Of a stretch of DNA of 64,000 nucleotides, positions 12,567-24,400 are shown piece by piece. Made by a program: the position numbers and the translations under genes. Below the pieces are notes generated by a model. That model was not told the DNA's origin. It searched no databases and was given only the letters and a program-made list of their open reading frames with translations. The stretch spans positions 1,110,573-1,174,572 of the forward strand of contig CM066297.1 of the NCBI GenBank assembly GCA_033816765.1, written 5' to 3'. Position 1 is the first letter of the stretch. The number at the start of each line of letters is the position of its first letter. This stretch comes from Nothopassalora personata (lineage: Eukaryota > Ascomycota > Dothideomycetes > Mycosphaerellales > Mycosphaerellaceae).

Positions 12567-13556
12567 ATGTCTGGGAGAGACGCTACCCGGAGTCCGTCAC
12601 GACAACAGCCACAGTCAACTGGCATCACGGAACGAATGAGCGAAATGTCGATTACAGGAAGCAGCAAGAACAACAACACTCCTATGGGTATGCTGAACCC
12701 ATTGGACCACCACCGTGCACCTAAGGTGTCTACGCCGGAGACGTTCGACGGGACCAAGGACAAACTGGAGGCTTTTCAACTGCAGGTTCAGTTGTACCTT
12801 CACTTCAACGCACACCAGTTTCAAGGCGAGGCTTCTAAAGTCTTGTACGCCGCATCCTTCCTACGTGGAAAAGCAGCTAGAGGATTCCGACCATACCTCA
12901 AGGACTGGCTCCATAACCAGGGTGAGGGGGAAACACCGAAAACGGAGACTCGAAAAATTTTTCACGACTACGACGAGTTTGAGACGAAACTCGATGATCT
13001 ATACGGGATACCTAATGAGGAGGTATACGCCGACCGACATATCCGACAACTTCGACAGACCACTTCTGTAGCGCTATACGCCTCAGAGTTCCAAGGATAT
13101 GCCGCCGACCTGGAATGGAACGACGCAGCACTGCGATCGCAATTCTACCTCGGACTAAAGGACAATGTCAAAGCTGAGCTATCCCGAAACGCCAGCGTCG
13201 TTACGCTAGGGGCGATGATTAAGGTAGCAAAGGAAATCGACGAAAGGCTCCAGGATTTGAGATACGACCGATTCGTACAGCCTGGATACCAAAGACCCGC
13301 CGCGGGCGGAAGAGGGGGCTTCAAGGCCAGAAGTCAGGACCCTAGTTACGGAGATCCAATGGAATTGGACGTAACGGAGCGTAGGACAGGAAGGGGGCTG
13401 AAGAGCAAAGGTTCCACCTGCTACGTATGTGGCGAGCAAGGCCACTTTGCAAAGAACTGCAAGAAAAAGAACATGGTTAGCCGCGAGTTCAACGCAATGA
13501 TTCGCGAAGAGAATACATACCAGGAATGCGAGAACTTCTTCTCGAAATCTGCCTAG
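12567..13556 (+). CDS. gag: Gag polyprotein of the non-autonomous LTR element, intact
   Basis: This 329-residue capsid-type protein would package element RNA into cytoplasmic particles. Residues 55-230 resemble the Ty3/gypsy gag capsid region (PETFDGTKDKLEAF, then FLRGKAARGF and YASEFQGYAADLEW). Residues 285-298 form a CCHC zinc knuckle: C285-x2-C288-x4-H293-x4-C298. No protease or polymerase follows; the next frame (13666-14274) is on the other strand, tail-to-tail, 109 bp away. The ATG at 12567 is chosen because the mutated relative keeps the same start (45315) and the same N-terminal reading. A longer overlapping frame from 12530 is out of phase and lacks domains. Confidence is high because the frame is intact inside a sea of mutated relatives. 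Confidence 0.92.
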   Translation: MSGRDATRSPSRQQPQSTGITERMSEMSITGSSKNNNTPMGMLNPLDHHRAPKVSTPETFDGTKDKLEAFQLQVQLYLHFNAHQFQGEASKVLYAASFLRGKAARGFRPYLKDWLHNQGEGETPKTETRKIFHDYDEFETKLDDLYGIPNEEVYADRHIRQLRQTTSVALYASEFQGYAADLEWNDAALRSQFYLGLKDNVKAELSRNASVVTLGAMIKVAKEIDERLQDLRYDRFVQPGYQRPAAGGRGGFKARSQDPSYGDPMELDVTERRTGRGLKSKGSTCYVCGEQGHFAKNCKKKNMVSREFNAMIREENTYQECENFFSKSA

Positions 13557-13665
13557 CAGAAACAACCTGAGGACAGCAAGGCATCAAACAGCGGCTTCTT
13601 GATTTGATGGCATAGGACACAGAAGTCAATACAGCGACACAAAAACACGACTACTGGATAAGAAC

Positions 13666-14274
13666 TTACGACAAGGAGGCCAGCGGAGGGACGGTCCAAG
13701 GAAAGGAAGGGTCACACAGCTGTTCCCAATCCTGAGGCGGCATCTGCCAAGGATCGAATTCCTTGCCAGAGGATGTCGTCTCAACGCCAGCAGCACCTTC
13801 CCCCTCCCGATCCTCAGCCTCAAGCTCTTCAAGCTCCTTCGCCACGGCATCGTCGGCCTTGCCGGATGCGAGGCGAAGCTGCTTGCGAAGACAAATCTTC
13901 TTGGCCTTTTGGCGTATGATACGCTGGGCCAGCTCGGCTTGCTGATGGAGAAGCTCCACCTCCTTCTCCTCCGCACGCTCGAGCTCACGTTGGAGACCGT
14001 CACGGATATCGCGAAATTTCGTCCACTCGTGTGCCGAAAGTGTCACATCGCAATCGGAGTATCCTTTGCGTATACACTCTGAGCATTTTCCGGAACGGGG
14101 CGACACGATGCACTTCGGACGCTCGGCGAGGGCAGGGACCCTTGCGGCACGGCAATGATGACAAGGAGCCATTTCAACACCGGTTCTCTCAATATCGATG
14201 GCGAGCGCCTTTCTTCGAAGAGATGTTTTAGAAAACGATTTGGAGGAAGACATTGCGGGTGCAGCTCGAAACAT
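13666..14274 (-). CDS. Antisense ORF with six-cysteine motif and coiled coil, intact, function unknown
   Basis: A 202-residue protein encoded on the strand opposite gag. Residues 38-75 hold six cysteines spaced CX2CX13CX8CX2CX7C, with CSECIRKG between the fourth and sixth, a probable zinc-binding module. Residues 83-140 are rich in Glu, Lys, Arg, Leu and Gln (EWTKFRDIRDGLQRELERAE), a probable coiled coil, followed by an acidic stretch (DDAVAKELEELEAEDREGEG). Equivalent frames with the same Cys block lie in the same place in gypsy-3 (20500-20949) and in the mutated gag-only element (46440-46991). Its start is about 60 bp from the 3' LTR, so antisense transcription from that LTR could express it (inference). 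A regulatory, RNA-binding or anti-silencing role is speculation; no catalytic motif is visible. Confidence 0.72.
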   Translation of the reverse strand: MFRAAPAMSSSKSFSKTSLRRKALAIDIERTGVEMAPCHHCRAARVPALAERPKCIVSPRSGKCSECIRKGYSDCDVTLSAHEWTKFRDIRDGLQRELERAEEKEVELLHQQAELAQRIIRQKAKKICLRKQLRLASGKADDAVAKELEELEAEDREGEGAAGVETTSSGKEFDPWQMPPQDWEQLCDPSFPWTVPPLASLS

Positions 14275-14334
14275 ACGGTGACAAGCGGGTTATGTAAGAA
14301 GTTCCGGGACGGAACTAGACTAAGAGGGGGATGG

Positions 14335-14675
14335 TGTTACGGTTCGGTTCAGGAAGAACCCACAGCCACTCATTCTTCGGGAAGGACCGAAACTGAGCAG
14401 GTCGACTTCGCTCAGACTGATCAGCTCAGTGATCAGTTCGCTCAGTCTGCTCAGTGATCAGTCTGCTCAGTCTGATCAGTTACGCCAAGACATGGCACTA
14501 TATAGACGACGCTTCTTTACGAGTAGATAGGAGCCTCGTGCTCAACTCAAATCAACACTCTTGTGTTAAGTTGCAACCTTGTAGTGAACTCTCGTTCACA
14601 CTACTTTAGAGACATATCGAGGATCGACACTTCCTAGGCCACCCACGTGACGAGGGACAAGGCCCAACCGCAACA
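14335..14675 (+). repeat. Gag-only element 3' LTR (341 bp)
   Basis: Same sequence as the 5' LTR by eye. It is preceded by the purine tract AAGAGGGGGATGG. Confidence 0.93.
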
Positions 14676-15059
14676 CTAAGAGATCTATAGGTAGACACTA
14701 TAGACCTAGATGATGTGCTCCTTTGTATTTAGGAACGCTAAGAACCCTTATGGTTTCGATGCGTTCAACTTATGTTACTATCTCACTAATTGGAATACAA
14801 CTCTTATTCCTATCATTCATCTTCGCTTAGCTTACTTTAGCCTCTCTAAAGAATACCGCTACGTAACTTAACTTATCTCTCTTTTGAGACTAGCCCTAGA
14901 ACGAGATAATAACACTTTAAACGCCCTTAGGATAAGCGCTACTTAAGCAGCTAGTAGGGAAACACCCGCCCCTAGCGAAGTAGGAAGCATCCGCCGTACG
15001 CCACTATAATAGACCATCACGAAGGACGATGAGTCTAATAACGATAACGAGCCTACTCT

Positions 15060-18000
15060 AAGGAAGAACGACGTTAAGGCTACTAAGCTAGACCTCTTCC
15101 ATAGAGACAGAGCTAAGTTCGATAACTAGATTAATTAGATAGATATATATCTTATGTTTAACCTAGTCAATACCGATAAAAGAACTATCTTCGCTATTAC
15201 GTACCTTTGCGGAAGTGCGCAGAACTAGATTAAACCTTACCTTAAGAAATACCTTAAAGGTATAGGACGATTAGACCCTACTAGAATGTTTAGGAGCTAC
15301 ACCCTTTTTAAAGAAAAGATAAAGTTAATCTTTAGAACCTCGAACGAAGTCTAATAGGCTATACGAATCATTTAACACCTAAAGCAGAAGACGTCTACTT
15401 TAGAGTATACCGCTAAATTTGAAGAATACGGACAAATTACCGGATAGGACTAGACGGCGTTAATAACTATGTTCCGACGTGGACTTAAGGACTCCGTTAA
15501 GGACGAGTTAATAAGACACGGGGGACGGATCACTAACCTCGAAGAGCTAATAAAAGCGTCGATTAATATCGATAACTAGCTCTAGGAACGACACTAGGAG
15601 AAGAAATACGACTCTAAAGTAGGAGGAATAGTAGGATACGCTCCGGATCGCAGACCCTTAGGAGGATACATTGCGAAGGGAGAATTCTCACGACAAAGCC
15701 AGCCCTACTATAGACCATAGCTAATAGAACTAGACGTTACCTAACGAGGACGGAAGATCGATAAGAGTAGGGGCCACGGAAAGCCCTTTAAAGGAAAAGG
15801 AAAACTCACATACTATGCCTATAGCAAGGAAGGCCACATAGCGCGGGATTACCGCGGTAAAAATATAGTGCGCCGCGAGCAATTTAATATAATGCAACCC
15901 CGAACTAGTAAATCTAAGAGTAGCGTTAGATCTCGAGGAGATACCGACTATACTCGGAGAGTAGGGGAGAGAGCTAGCAACAGAAGCACGATGCCTCTCC
16001 TAGACCCCTTAGAAGGACGAGGAGGATACTATAGGTAGTAAATAGTAGTCATTCTATTTAATGCGAAGAACTAACTACGACAGTTTAACATAATAACACA
16101 AAGAGTCGACTACGAGATCGAATCCGAGTCTCGAAATGGTTATAGAAGCCTTCATTAGCGATTCTATTACTAAGACTCGTGTTAAGTTCACTACGCCGCG
16201 AAGTTAGGCGTAGGGTATTAGCCTTAGTAACCACGAGGAACCCTAGGAGCGACGTATAGGCAAAACGCTACGCTCCGAGAAGTGGACATCGATGAATCCT
16301 ACTTTAACGAAGATAGAAGCGACAAAGAAAATCAGGACCTAGGATAGAACGGATTATAGTCACTAGAACCATAGGAAGAAAGTTAAGAAACCACCGGGCT
16401 AAATACTATTAAGGAAGGACAGGATCCTGAAGAATTAAGCGAAGAAGATTCCTCCGAAGGAGAAGAGAGCGACACTAACGACGATAACGAACAACTTACC
16501 TTCACGGTAGATGCACCTAAGAAACTGTACGAAATGATTATCTACCTATAAAGAAGGCACGAAGAATTCCTACCTAAGATAGGTAGACGAAGGAGGCTAC
16601 ACTCTATTAAGTTTAATAAGACACTCGACACCCTACGAGGCATGACCTAGGGATACCCACTTATAGAAACAACCGAGAATCTAGTAACCGCCGTTATAGA
16701 ACGACTACCAATAGGAAGCCGAATAATAGGAACCGGATATCTTACACCGTTAGGAACATTTATATCGAATAAATTACGTAACATAGTGCAACACGTACGC
16801 GCACTCTACTTAGAAACGTAGAAGATCTAGGAACGCAATAGACTACAAGTGTGGACATAGGGCAACGGGCTATAGGTTCTAGCCGAAGCCTCTAGGCATA
16901 AAGCACAGCGAACTACATACTATTCGGGAAAAGGATTAGCTCCCTAGGAATAAGCGACTAAAGGGAGTTATACAATACTTAGGCTCACGCATCGACATTA
17001 AACACAGTTTTCTAGACATAAGCGATCGTTAACGGACACAAGACTAGTGTTATGATCGACTTAGGAGCAGCGGGGAATTTTATCTCCGAGTCTTTTATAA
17101 GAAGAAACGGGTTAGCTACCCTAAAGAAGAAATAGGGTTACGAGTTGATCGCGGTAAACGGATTATCGTTACCTAGCGTAGAATGGGAGACGATACTATT
17201 GCTACTGGCTATCTAATAGTACTACGAGAATATTACCTTAGATGTTACTAATATAGCTAGTTATAACATAGTATTAGGTATGCCTTAGTTAAGAAAGTAT
17301 AATCTAGTAATCGACTAGAGAAGAGGAGTACTTACATTTAGGGAATGCGATTACGTTATCGACATTCAGCCTACGTAGTAGTAGCGTTCACTAGTAGATA
17401 AGGTAAGGAAACAGCTAAACGAGATATAGCTTACGCCGAATAGAAGGATAGAAGAACCACCTTCGACCGGGATAGACACTAGCGTAGGGCCGCCGGGTTA
17501 CGAAGTTACTAGAAGTAATAGAAGTAACGCACTATCGAAGAATACTAACATCTTAGAGTTGAGTATTCCTAAGGAGTATCGCAAGTAGTCGCGACTCTTT
17601 AAAGAGGAGAGAGGCAAAACCGCCTTACCTAAGTACCGCCTATAGGATCACAAGATTAACATTTAGCTAGGGAAAGAGCCTCTATAGGGACCCCTATATT
17701 AAATGTCTAAGAAAGAGCTATAGACCCTACGAGAATAGCTAAAGGAGAAGCTAGCTAAAGGATAGATAAGAAGATCCACCTTAAGTGTAGGAACTCCATG
17801 CATGTTCGTTCTAAAAGCAAACGGGAAGTTACGACTCGTACAAGACTATAGGAAGTTAAACGAGATTACGATTAAGAACCGATACCCGCTACCTAACATC
17901 GAAGAAGTATAAGATAGATTAACCGGATCGGACTAGTACACGAAGATTAACCTACGAGATGCCTTCTATACTATACGAATAGTAGAAGGAGAAGAATAGA

Positions 18001-20350
18001 AAACCGCCTTTAGAATAAGATACGGACTCTACGAATTCTTAGTTATGCTAATAGGATTAACTAACGCACCCGCATCCTATTAGGACCTTGTTAACGAAAC
18101 ACTTAGAGACCTACTCGACGTATACGTTATCGCCTACATAGACGACATACTGGTCTATACAAAAGGATCCCTATAGGAACATATAAGACAAGTCTAGGAC
18201 GTCTTCGAACGACTTACGTAATTAGGATTCAAGACGGCACCCGAGAAATGCGAATTCTATAAGAAAGAAGTCAAATTCTTAGGCTTCATTATTAGCATTA
18301 TAGGAATAACGATCGACCCTACGAAGACACAGTTAATTAGAGAATAGCTAGAACTAAAAACAGTTAAGGACGTATAATTATTCCTTAGACTAGCAAACTA
18401 TAACCGGAAATTCATTAAGGACTACGTAAAGACAGTAGCACTAATAACGATGCTTACGAGAAAAGACGTTACTTAGAAATAGGGAAAGGAACAGATTAAA
18501 GCGTTTAAGAAACTTAAGGAACAATGCGCTTTAGCCCCTACGCTTCGACTATTCGATAGTAGTAAGGAAGTCCACATCGAGACCGATGCGTCTAATATAG
18601 CAATAGGCGCGTGTCTAACATAGACACACGATAGGTAGAGACACCTAGTAGCCTATTACTCCCGGAAAATGACCATAGCGGAACAGAACTACGACATCTA
18701 TAATAAAGAGCTTCTAGCCATTATTGCTACTATGCAATATTAGAGAGTATATATCGAGGGCCTACCGAAGTTAACGATTCTTTCTAACTATAAGAATCTT
18801 ACGTACTTCACGACGACGAAAGAACTTACCCGAAGGTAAGCCCGCTAGTCGGAGCTGCTAGGACAGTATAAGTTCGAAATTAAATATACTCTAGGACGAG
18901 AGAACGGCCGCGCCGACGCGCTAAGCCGAAGAAGCGACTACATAGAAGGAAAAGAACTAGTGCAACACAAAATATTAAAGACGAACCCTGACGGAAGTCT
19001 TAGTGCTAACATAAGAGAATTTAATAACATCGTACGGATATTAGGCGATAGGGACGAATAATTCCCTATATCGCAAGGAAAATACTAGGTACTAAAGGAT
19101 CGAGAAGAAGAATGCATACGATAACATCACGACGGACTAACTTATAGACACCCTAGAACTTCGAAAACAATAGACCTAATATAACGCAGTTTCTCATTTC
19201 TATAGATAAGACTTAAGGTATTACGCTACATTAAACAATACGTACACTACTAACGAAACAAGGCTGCGAGACATGCAAAATACGGTTACCTACAGTTTAG
19301 GACACTACCGATGAAACCATAGAACGAAGTTATAATAGACTTTATTACGAAACTCCCACCGTTAAAGGATTAAGTTACGAAACAACTATACGACATAATA
19401 CTAGTCATAGTTAATAGACTTACAAAATACGTACACTTCATTCCTACATCGGAAACGTACGATATAGAGTAGCTCGGATACCTCGTACTAGATAGACTTA
19501 TCCGATACCACGGATTTCCCTAAGCGTTTATAACGGATAGAGATAAGCTATTCACATTAAATTACTAGAAGACGCTTATAGAAACGATCGGAATTAAACA
19601 TAAGCTGTTAATAGCATATTATCCGGAAATAGACGGACAAACCGAAAGGATGAATTAAACGCTAGAACAATACCTACGACACTACATTAATTATGCATAA
19701 GACAACTAGGTTTCATTACTGCCAATAGCGTAGATTACACTAAATAACTACAAATCGGAGACAACTTTAACGATACTATTTTATACAAACTTTAGTAAAG
19801 ATCCTAACCTATTTAGAACACCTAGATCTCACCTACAAGCCGAAAGAGTAATCGTAACAACGGATACTCTTAAGGAAGTGCATAAAGAAACACGTAAGGC
19901 GATCGAAGATGCATAATAAAAACTGTCTTAACGACGGCAGGACACAAGAAAAATAGCACCTCTACTAAAAGAGGGGGATAAGGTCTATCTCCTTATAAAA
20001 AACTTAAGAACGAGAAGATAGACTAAGAAACTAGATTACGTTAAGGTCGGACCATTTTTCATCGACAAAGTTATAGGACTAGTTAACTACCGCCTACGAC
20101 TACTACTAGACGCTAAAATCCACCTAGTCTTCTACATCTCTAAGCTAGAACCAGTAGACGCCGAAACACCTTACTAGGAAAGCTTCCATTTCGAGCCGGA
20201 AGTAGAAAACGAATTTGAAGTCGAAAAGATACTAGATAAGAAAGGTTAGCGATACCTTATTAAGTAGAAAGGATACGACGATTTAGAAAATACCTAGGAA
20301 CTAACGAACCTCACGAATTGCCGCTAGCTACTGAAAGGTTTCTACTACCG
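15060..20350 (+). pseudogene. Gypsy-3 gag-pol, RIP-inactivated
   Basis: Gag (about 15060-15950) resembles the intact gag at 12567-13556 in layout. Its knuckle at about 15814-15855 reads Y-x2-Y-x4-H-x4-Y, so three of the four zinc ligands are mutated. A protease-like MIDLGAAGNFIS is near 17050-17090. Reverse transcriptase lies at about 17640-18300 with an intact YIDD at 18135-18146. RNase H is at about 18540-18950 and the integrase core at about 19330-19680 (IVNRLTK, HGFP, YYPEIDGQTERMN). A chromodomain at about 20214-20350 (YLIKxKGYDD..ENT) marks it as a chromovirus. Stops are scattered throughout. Confidence 0.85.
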
Positions 20351-20499
20351 CTAAGTAGCGGGAGCGCGCCGTTAACCGGTTCCGCTACTACACTATTAAG
20401 AAAACCCTAGAACCTATTATCGGCGAAACTATCTATAGCGCTCCGAGTTAGAGGACTTAGAGCAAGACCGGAATCAGGTATAGGATCGAGTAGTAAGCC

Positions 20500-20949
20500 C
20501 TATACTGCTAGCTCCCGATCCGCCGCTTCCTCCTCCTCGATCTCTCGCTCCTCGAGAGCACGACCCTCCTCCACCTTACGATTAATAGCATCTAACTGCT
20601 TCCGAAGACGTATCTCCTTCGCATGCGCCTCTATCATTTTCGCCGAAGCTTCCGAAAGAGCCTCCTTCGCACGATTAAGATCGGCTAACAACTTTTTTCG
20701 CTAATCCCCGAGCTTCTTCTACTCTACCTTAGTTACCTTCGCATCGCACCGCGCTACGTTACTAAGATAGCAATAGGAACACTTTCCGGACGAGATATGC
20801 ATACGGTACACTAGGTTATTCTTCGTACACCGAGAACAAGGCTTTATAACTTCTTCTCCGAGGCGATAGACGCGGTTCGCGCGGTTCTTTCGTTTTTAAG
20901 TAGATAACGCGTCTAAGGGCACGACGAGAGTAGGAAGAAGGGAAGACAT
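20500..20949 (-). pseudogene. Gypsy-3 antisense ORF (Cys-motif plus charged helix), degraded
   Basis: About 150 codons are read on the minus strand from an ATG at 20949, with only a few RIP-type stops, to a stop at 20500. It lies between the pol end and the 3' LTR. It contains PCSRC, then ISSGKCSYC and RCD, matching the spacing of the intact antisense ORF at 13666-14274. Further on it has EIRLRKQL, matching ICLRKQL there. The last 63 codons (20500-20691) are still open and form a Glu/Lys/Ala-rich probable coiled coil. Function unknown. Preservation of the motif across elements argues that it was once coding. Confidence 0.7.
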
Positions 20950-21025
20950 CCTTACCTATAGACGAAGTAGGAAACGTTAAGGTTATGATTAGTCTCGGGA
21001 CGAGACTAGGCCGGAAGGGGGATAG

Positions 21026-21441
21026 TGTTACGGTCTAAGCGCGATGGGCCTAAGGCTCCCCCCGTACTAGCACGTGACGACATTAGGATCCGTGTCTCGT
21101 GACATAGATCTCCTATGTAGAGGATCTGTCGCTCCCTCGATAGACACTATAGACCCTTTAGATCTAAGGGATCTATAGATAGACACTATAGACCCTTTGG
21201 ATCTAAGAGATCTGTAGGCAGACACTACAGACCTAGATGATATGCTCCTTTATATTTAGGAACGCTAAGAACCCTTATGGTTTCGATACGTTCAACTTAT
21301 GTTACTATCTTACTAATTGGAATATAACTCTTATTCCTATTATTCATCTTTGCTTAGCTTACTTCAGCCTCTCTAAAGAATACCGCCACGTGACTTGACT
21401 TATCTCTCTTTTAAGACTAGCCCTAGAACGAGACAATAACA
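21026..21441 (+). repeat. Gypsy-3 3' LTR (416 bp)
   Basis: Begins TGTTACGGTCTAAGCG and ends GACAATAACA, followed by the TSD GTACC. It matches the split 5' LTR (12005-12186 plus 14681-14914) in length and sequence apart from RIP-type changes. Confidence 0.9.
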
Positions 21442-21446
21442 GTACC

Positions 21447-24400
21447 CTAATGGTTCCTATATAGGCTTATAGTATCCGATCCATTTTACTAGGACTTTAC
21501 GTACTTAGCCTCTACCTCTAACCTTAGTTCTAGCGTATAGGATCTCTTCTACCTACTACTCATCGTAAGACTAAATTATAATAGGGTCCGGCTGTTTGTT
21601 ATCGATCTCCTATCTAGGTAAGGGGTCTTAGCTTATAGGTCGTAGTAAGTTAGGATAGAAGACCGGGTAGATCCCGTCGGGGATCCTAGACAAGCGTATA
21701 GATAACGGTAAGATCACTTCTACTACCGTATACTTCGCGTGTCTATAGTCGAGGCTCTTCTTTAGTCGTATAGTGACATAGTTACGTAGATCTAGCTAAA
21801 CTTTATCGCCTACACAATAGATTAGTACGGGCTTCCTATCCCGGTTAGCGTAGTCCTCCTATTTTTAGGCGGCTTCCGCTATGCTCGCCTAACATAGGTC
21901 CGTAATCTTTTACATCCTTTCTACGAATATCGTTGCCCGTTACGCGGCGTCTAACTAAGAGGTCTCTAGATCCGGTTATAACTAAACGGGTTATAGTGCC
22001 TCGTATCCGTATACCGCGAAGAAGGGGCTTATTCCTAGCCTAGCGTAATACCGCGCGTTTAGAGTAAGTTACGCCGTAGGGAGCTAGCGTTTCTAGTCGG
22101 ACTGCTTATAGTTAATGTAGTTACGAAGGTAAGCCTAGACTTCCTAGTTTAACCGTTCCGGGCCTCCGTCGGTTTATAGGTAGTAGGCGGAGCTAAGCCT
22201 CTATTTTACACTAGTTAAACGATAGAAGGTCCTCTAGAAGGTACTCGTCCAGTTAGTACCCCGGTCACTCGTAATAGCTTAAGGGAGGCTATAGTATCTT
22301 ACCTAGCAGTCTAAGAATCTTTTAGCGTAGTCCTCGGCTTCTATAGTAGGCATCGCTTCTAAAACGACGGTCTTACTTAGTCGATCCTTAATTACCTAGA
22401 GGCAAGTGTTCCCTTACGACTCGGGCATGTCCGTTATGAAATCTATCGAGATCTCCTAGAAGAATCGGTCGGGGACCGGCAAGGATTATAGGAGGCCGTG
22501 TTTTTATTCCCTCTATATCTTATTCCTACCGTAGTGGTTATAGTTCCTTAAGAACTGCCTTACGTGCTTAGACTATAGGGGCTAGTAGAAGTTACGACTT
22601 AGTATCGATACTATAGAGTCCCGGCTAGGGTAGCCGTATACCGGTGAATCGTGTACGGATTAGATTAGCTTAGTTCGAAGGGTGTCGTTCTATAGAATTG
22701 CTATGTCCGCCTCCTTATAGTCGGACTCCGTAGAACTAGGAGTTCTAGGCACCTAAATCCTACCGCGGTAGCGAAGATACCCGTTACGGTCGATGCTATA
22801 GTTACCTACTTATACCTTAAGTTTTACCTCGCTAGGAAGTGAACGCGCTCCTACCTTAATCGCGCGGTGTACCGCTTAGAACGTGCTGTCCTTCTCGATA
22901 GTTCTTTCCTAGAGGTCGTTTAGCTCTTAGTCTTAGAAGGGTCCCTATAGTACGCCCGGTGAATCCGCCTCTTCTATAGCGGATAGTCCTTCGAACTGCG
23001 TAGCTAAGATTCGTACTAACGAAACCTTTATAGTCGAGCTAACGTCTACTACCTTCGAGCCCGGCTAATTCTTTACGATGTCCGGTTTAAGAAATCTGCG
23101 ATACCGTAATAACTTATTGTCCTACCTAAGCGTGTCCTACTCCCTTCGAGAAAGGGCATCCGGCACAATCGCCTCGGTGCCCGGCCTATATACTAGTAAA
23201 AACTAGAACTTTATAACTTCCTTAACCTACCGGATCTACCGTTCGGAGAGCTGTCTCTCCGTTATAAAGTATTCTAGGTTCTTATAGTCCGTCTAGATTA
23301 TAAAGAGCCTATATGTTTTTAACTCGGGAGCCTATTCCTTAAGATAGGATACTACCGCGAGTATCTCCTTATTGTAAATGTCGTAGTTAATCTTAGCCTT
23401 ATTAAGCTTCTTCGAGTAGAATCCTACTAGTTTTACGACTCCGTCCTTTTCTTATAGGAGGGCGCCTCTAAGCGTAAAGCCGCTATAGTCCGTCTCTAGA
23501 AAGGTAGGGAGCTCCGGGTTCTAGTAGGCTAAAACTAGTGCTTTATAGTACTTATCCTTTAGGGACTTAAACGTATTAGCCTAACGATCTCCCTAGGAAA
23601 ACACCTTATTCTTACCGGTTAGCGACGTTAAGGGCTCGGCGAGCTTCGAATAGTTTAGAATAAACATCCGGTAGTAGTTCGCGAAGCCTAAGAAACGCCG
23701 TACTTCCTTCTAGGTAACTAGTACCTTCTAGTCCTTTACTACTACTACCTTCTCGGGGTCGGGTCCTACTCCTATCCCGTTGGCATGTACAATAAACCCG
23801 AGGTACTTAACCTTCTTCTATACGAACTTACACTTCCCTAGATCTAGGAAAAGGCCTCCGTCCTAAAGCTTCTAGAGCACGATACGAACCTTCTAGAAAT
23901 AGTCCTCTTTTGTCCCGTCGGAGTAAATAACGACGTCGTTAGCGTAGGCCGAGGTAAAGTCGTCTAGGTAGTCCCGTAATAAACTGTTAATGTACCGCTA
24001 GAATATTATAGGGGCCCCGGACAAACCGAACGGACATACTAGCTACTCCTATAGACCGAATCTAGTTCGAAAAGCCGTCTTATACTCTTCGCCTCGAGCT
24101 ATCCGAAGGTAGTGGAATGCGGTAATAACGTTAACCTTCGTAATCCATCTAGCGCCCGTTAGGTTCCGAATAGTTTCCGGGATTAATAGTAGCGGATAAC
24201 GGTCCTACTTAGTAATCGAGTTTAATGCTCTATAATTATAGTAGAACCTAAGTCCTCCCCCGGGCTTCCTTACGAATAAGACGGGAGCCGCCGCTTCTAA
24301 GGTAGAAGGGCGAATATAACCCTTACGCTATAGTTCCGTTAGTGACTTCCGGAGGATAAGCAGCTCGTCTTTAGACATGCTATAGAGCGGTCCCTAGGGC

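Larger units (their letters stand above)
12187..14675 (+). mobile_element. Young non-autonomous gag-only LTR retrotransposon (2489 bp), unmutated
   Basis: The 341-bp LTRs at 12187-12527 and 14335-14675 look identical by eye and are flanked by the TSD CTAAG (12182-12186 and 14676-14680). The internal region has an intact plus-strand gag, an intact minus-strand ORF and a polypurine tract (about 14321-14334), but no protease, reverse transcriptase or integrase. It keeps normal CpA/TpG content although it lies inside heavily RIP-mutated DNA, so it arrived after the mutation episode or has escaped it. Mobilisation would need enzymes from another element. It is a relative of 44942-47381. Confidence 0.93.
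12005..14914 (+). repeat. Gypsy-3 5' LTR, split by the gag-only element
   Basis: The two halves, 12005-12186 and 14681-14914, add to 416 bp once the insertion 12187-14675 and one CTAAG duplication are removed. That equals the 3' LTR. Confidence 0.88.
12005..21441 (+). mobile_element. Gypsy-3: Ty3/gypsy element with antisense ORF, 5' LTR split by a younger insertion
   Basis: The 416-bp LTRs are 12005-12186 joined to 14681-14914 (5') and 21026-21441 (3'). The TSD is GTACC at 12000-12004 and 21442-21446. The internal region is about 6.1 kb: gag, pol, then an antisense frame and a polypurine tract (about 21015-21025). It is inserted near the integrase end of gypsy-2A; the empty target is visible near 49810 in gypsy-2B. 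The 5' LTR hosts the gag-only element 12187-14675. The layout resembles the two gag-only elements, so a gypsy-3 relative is the likely source of their enzymes. Confidence 0.9.

Noticed and set aside
12530..12724. Alternative gag start and overlapping frame
   Set aside because: Out of phase with the capsid and zinc knuckle. The 12567 start is supported by the mutated relative.
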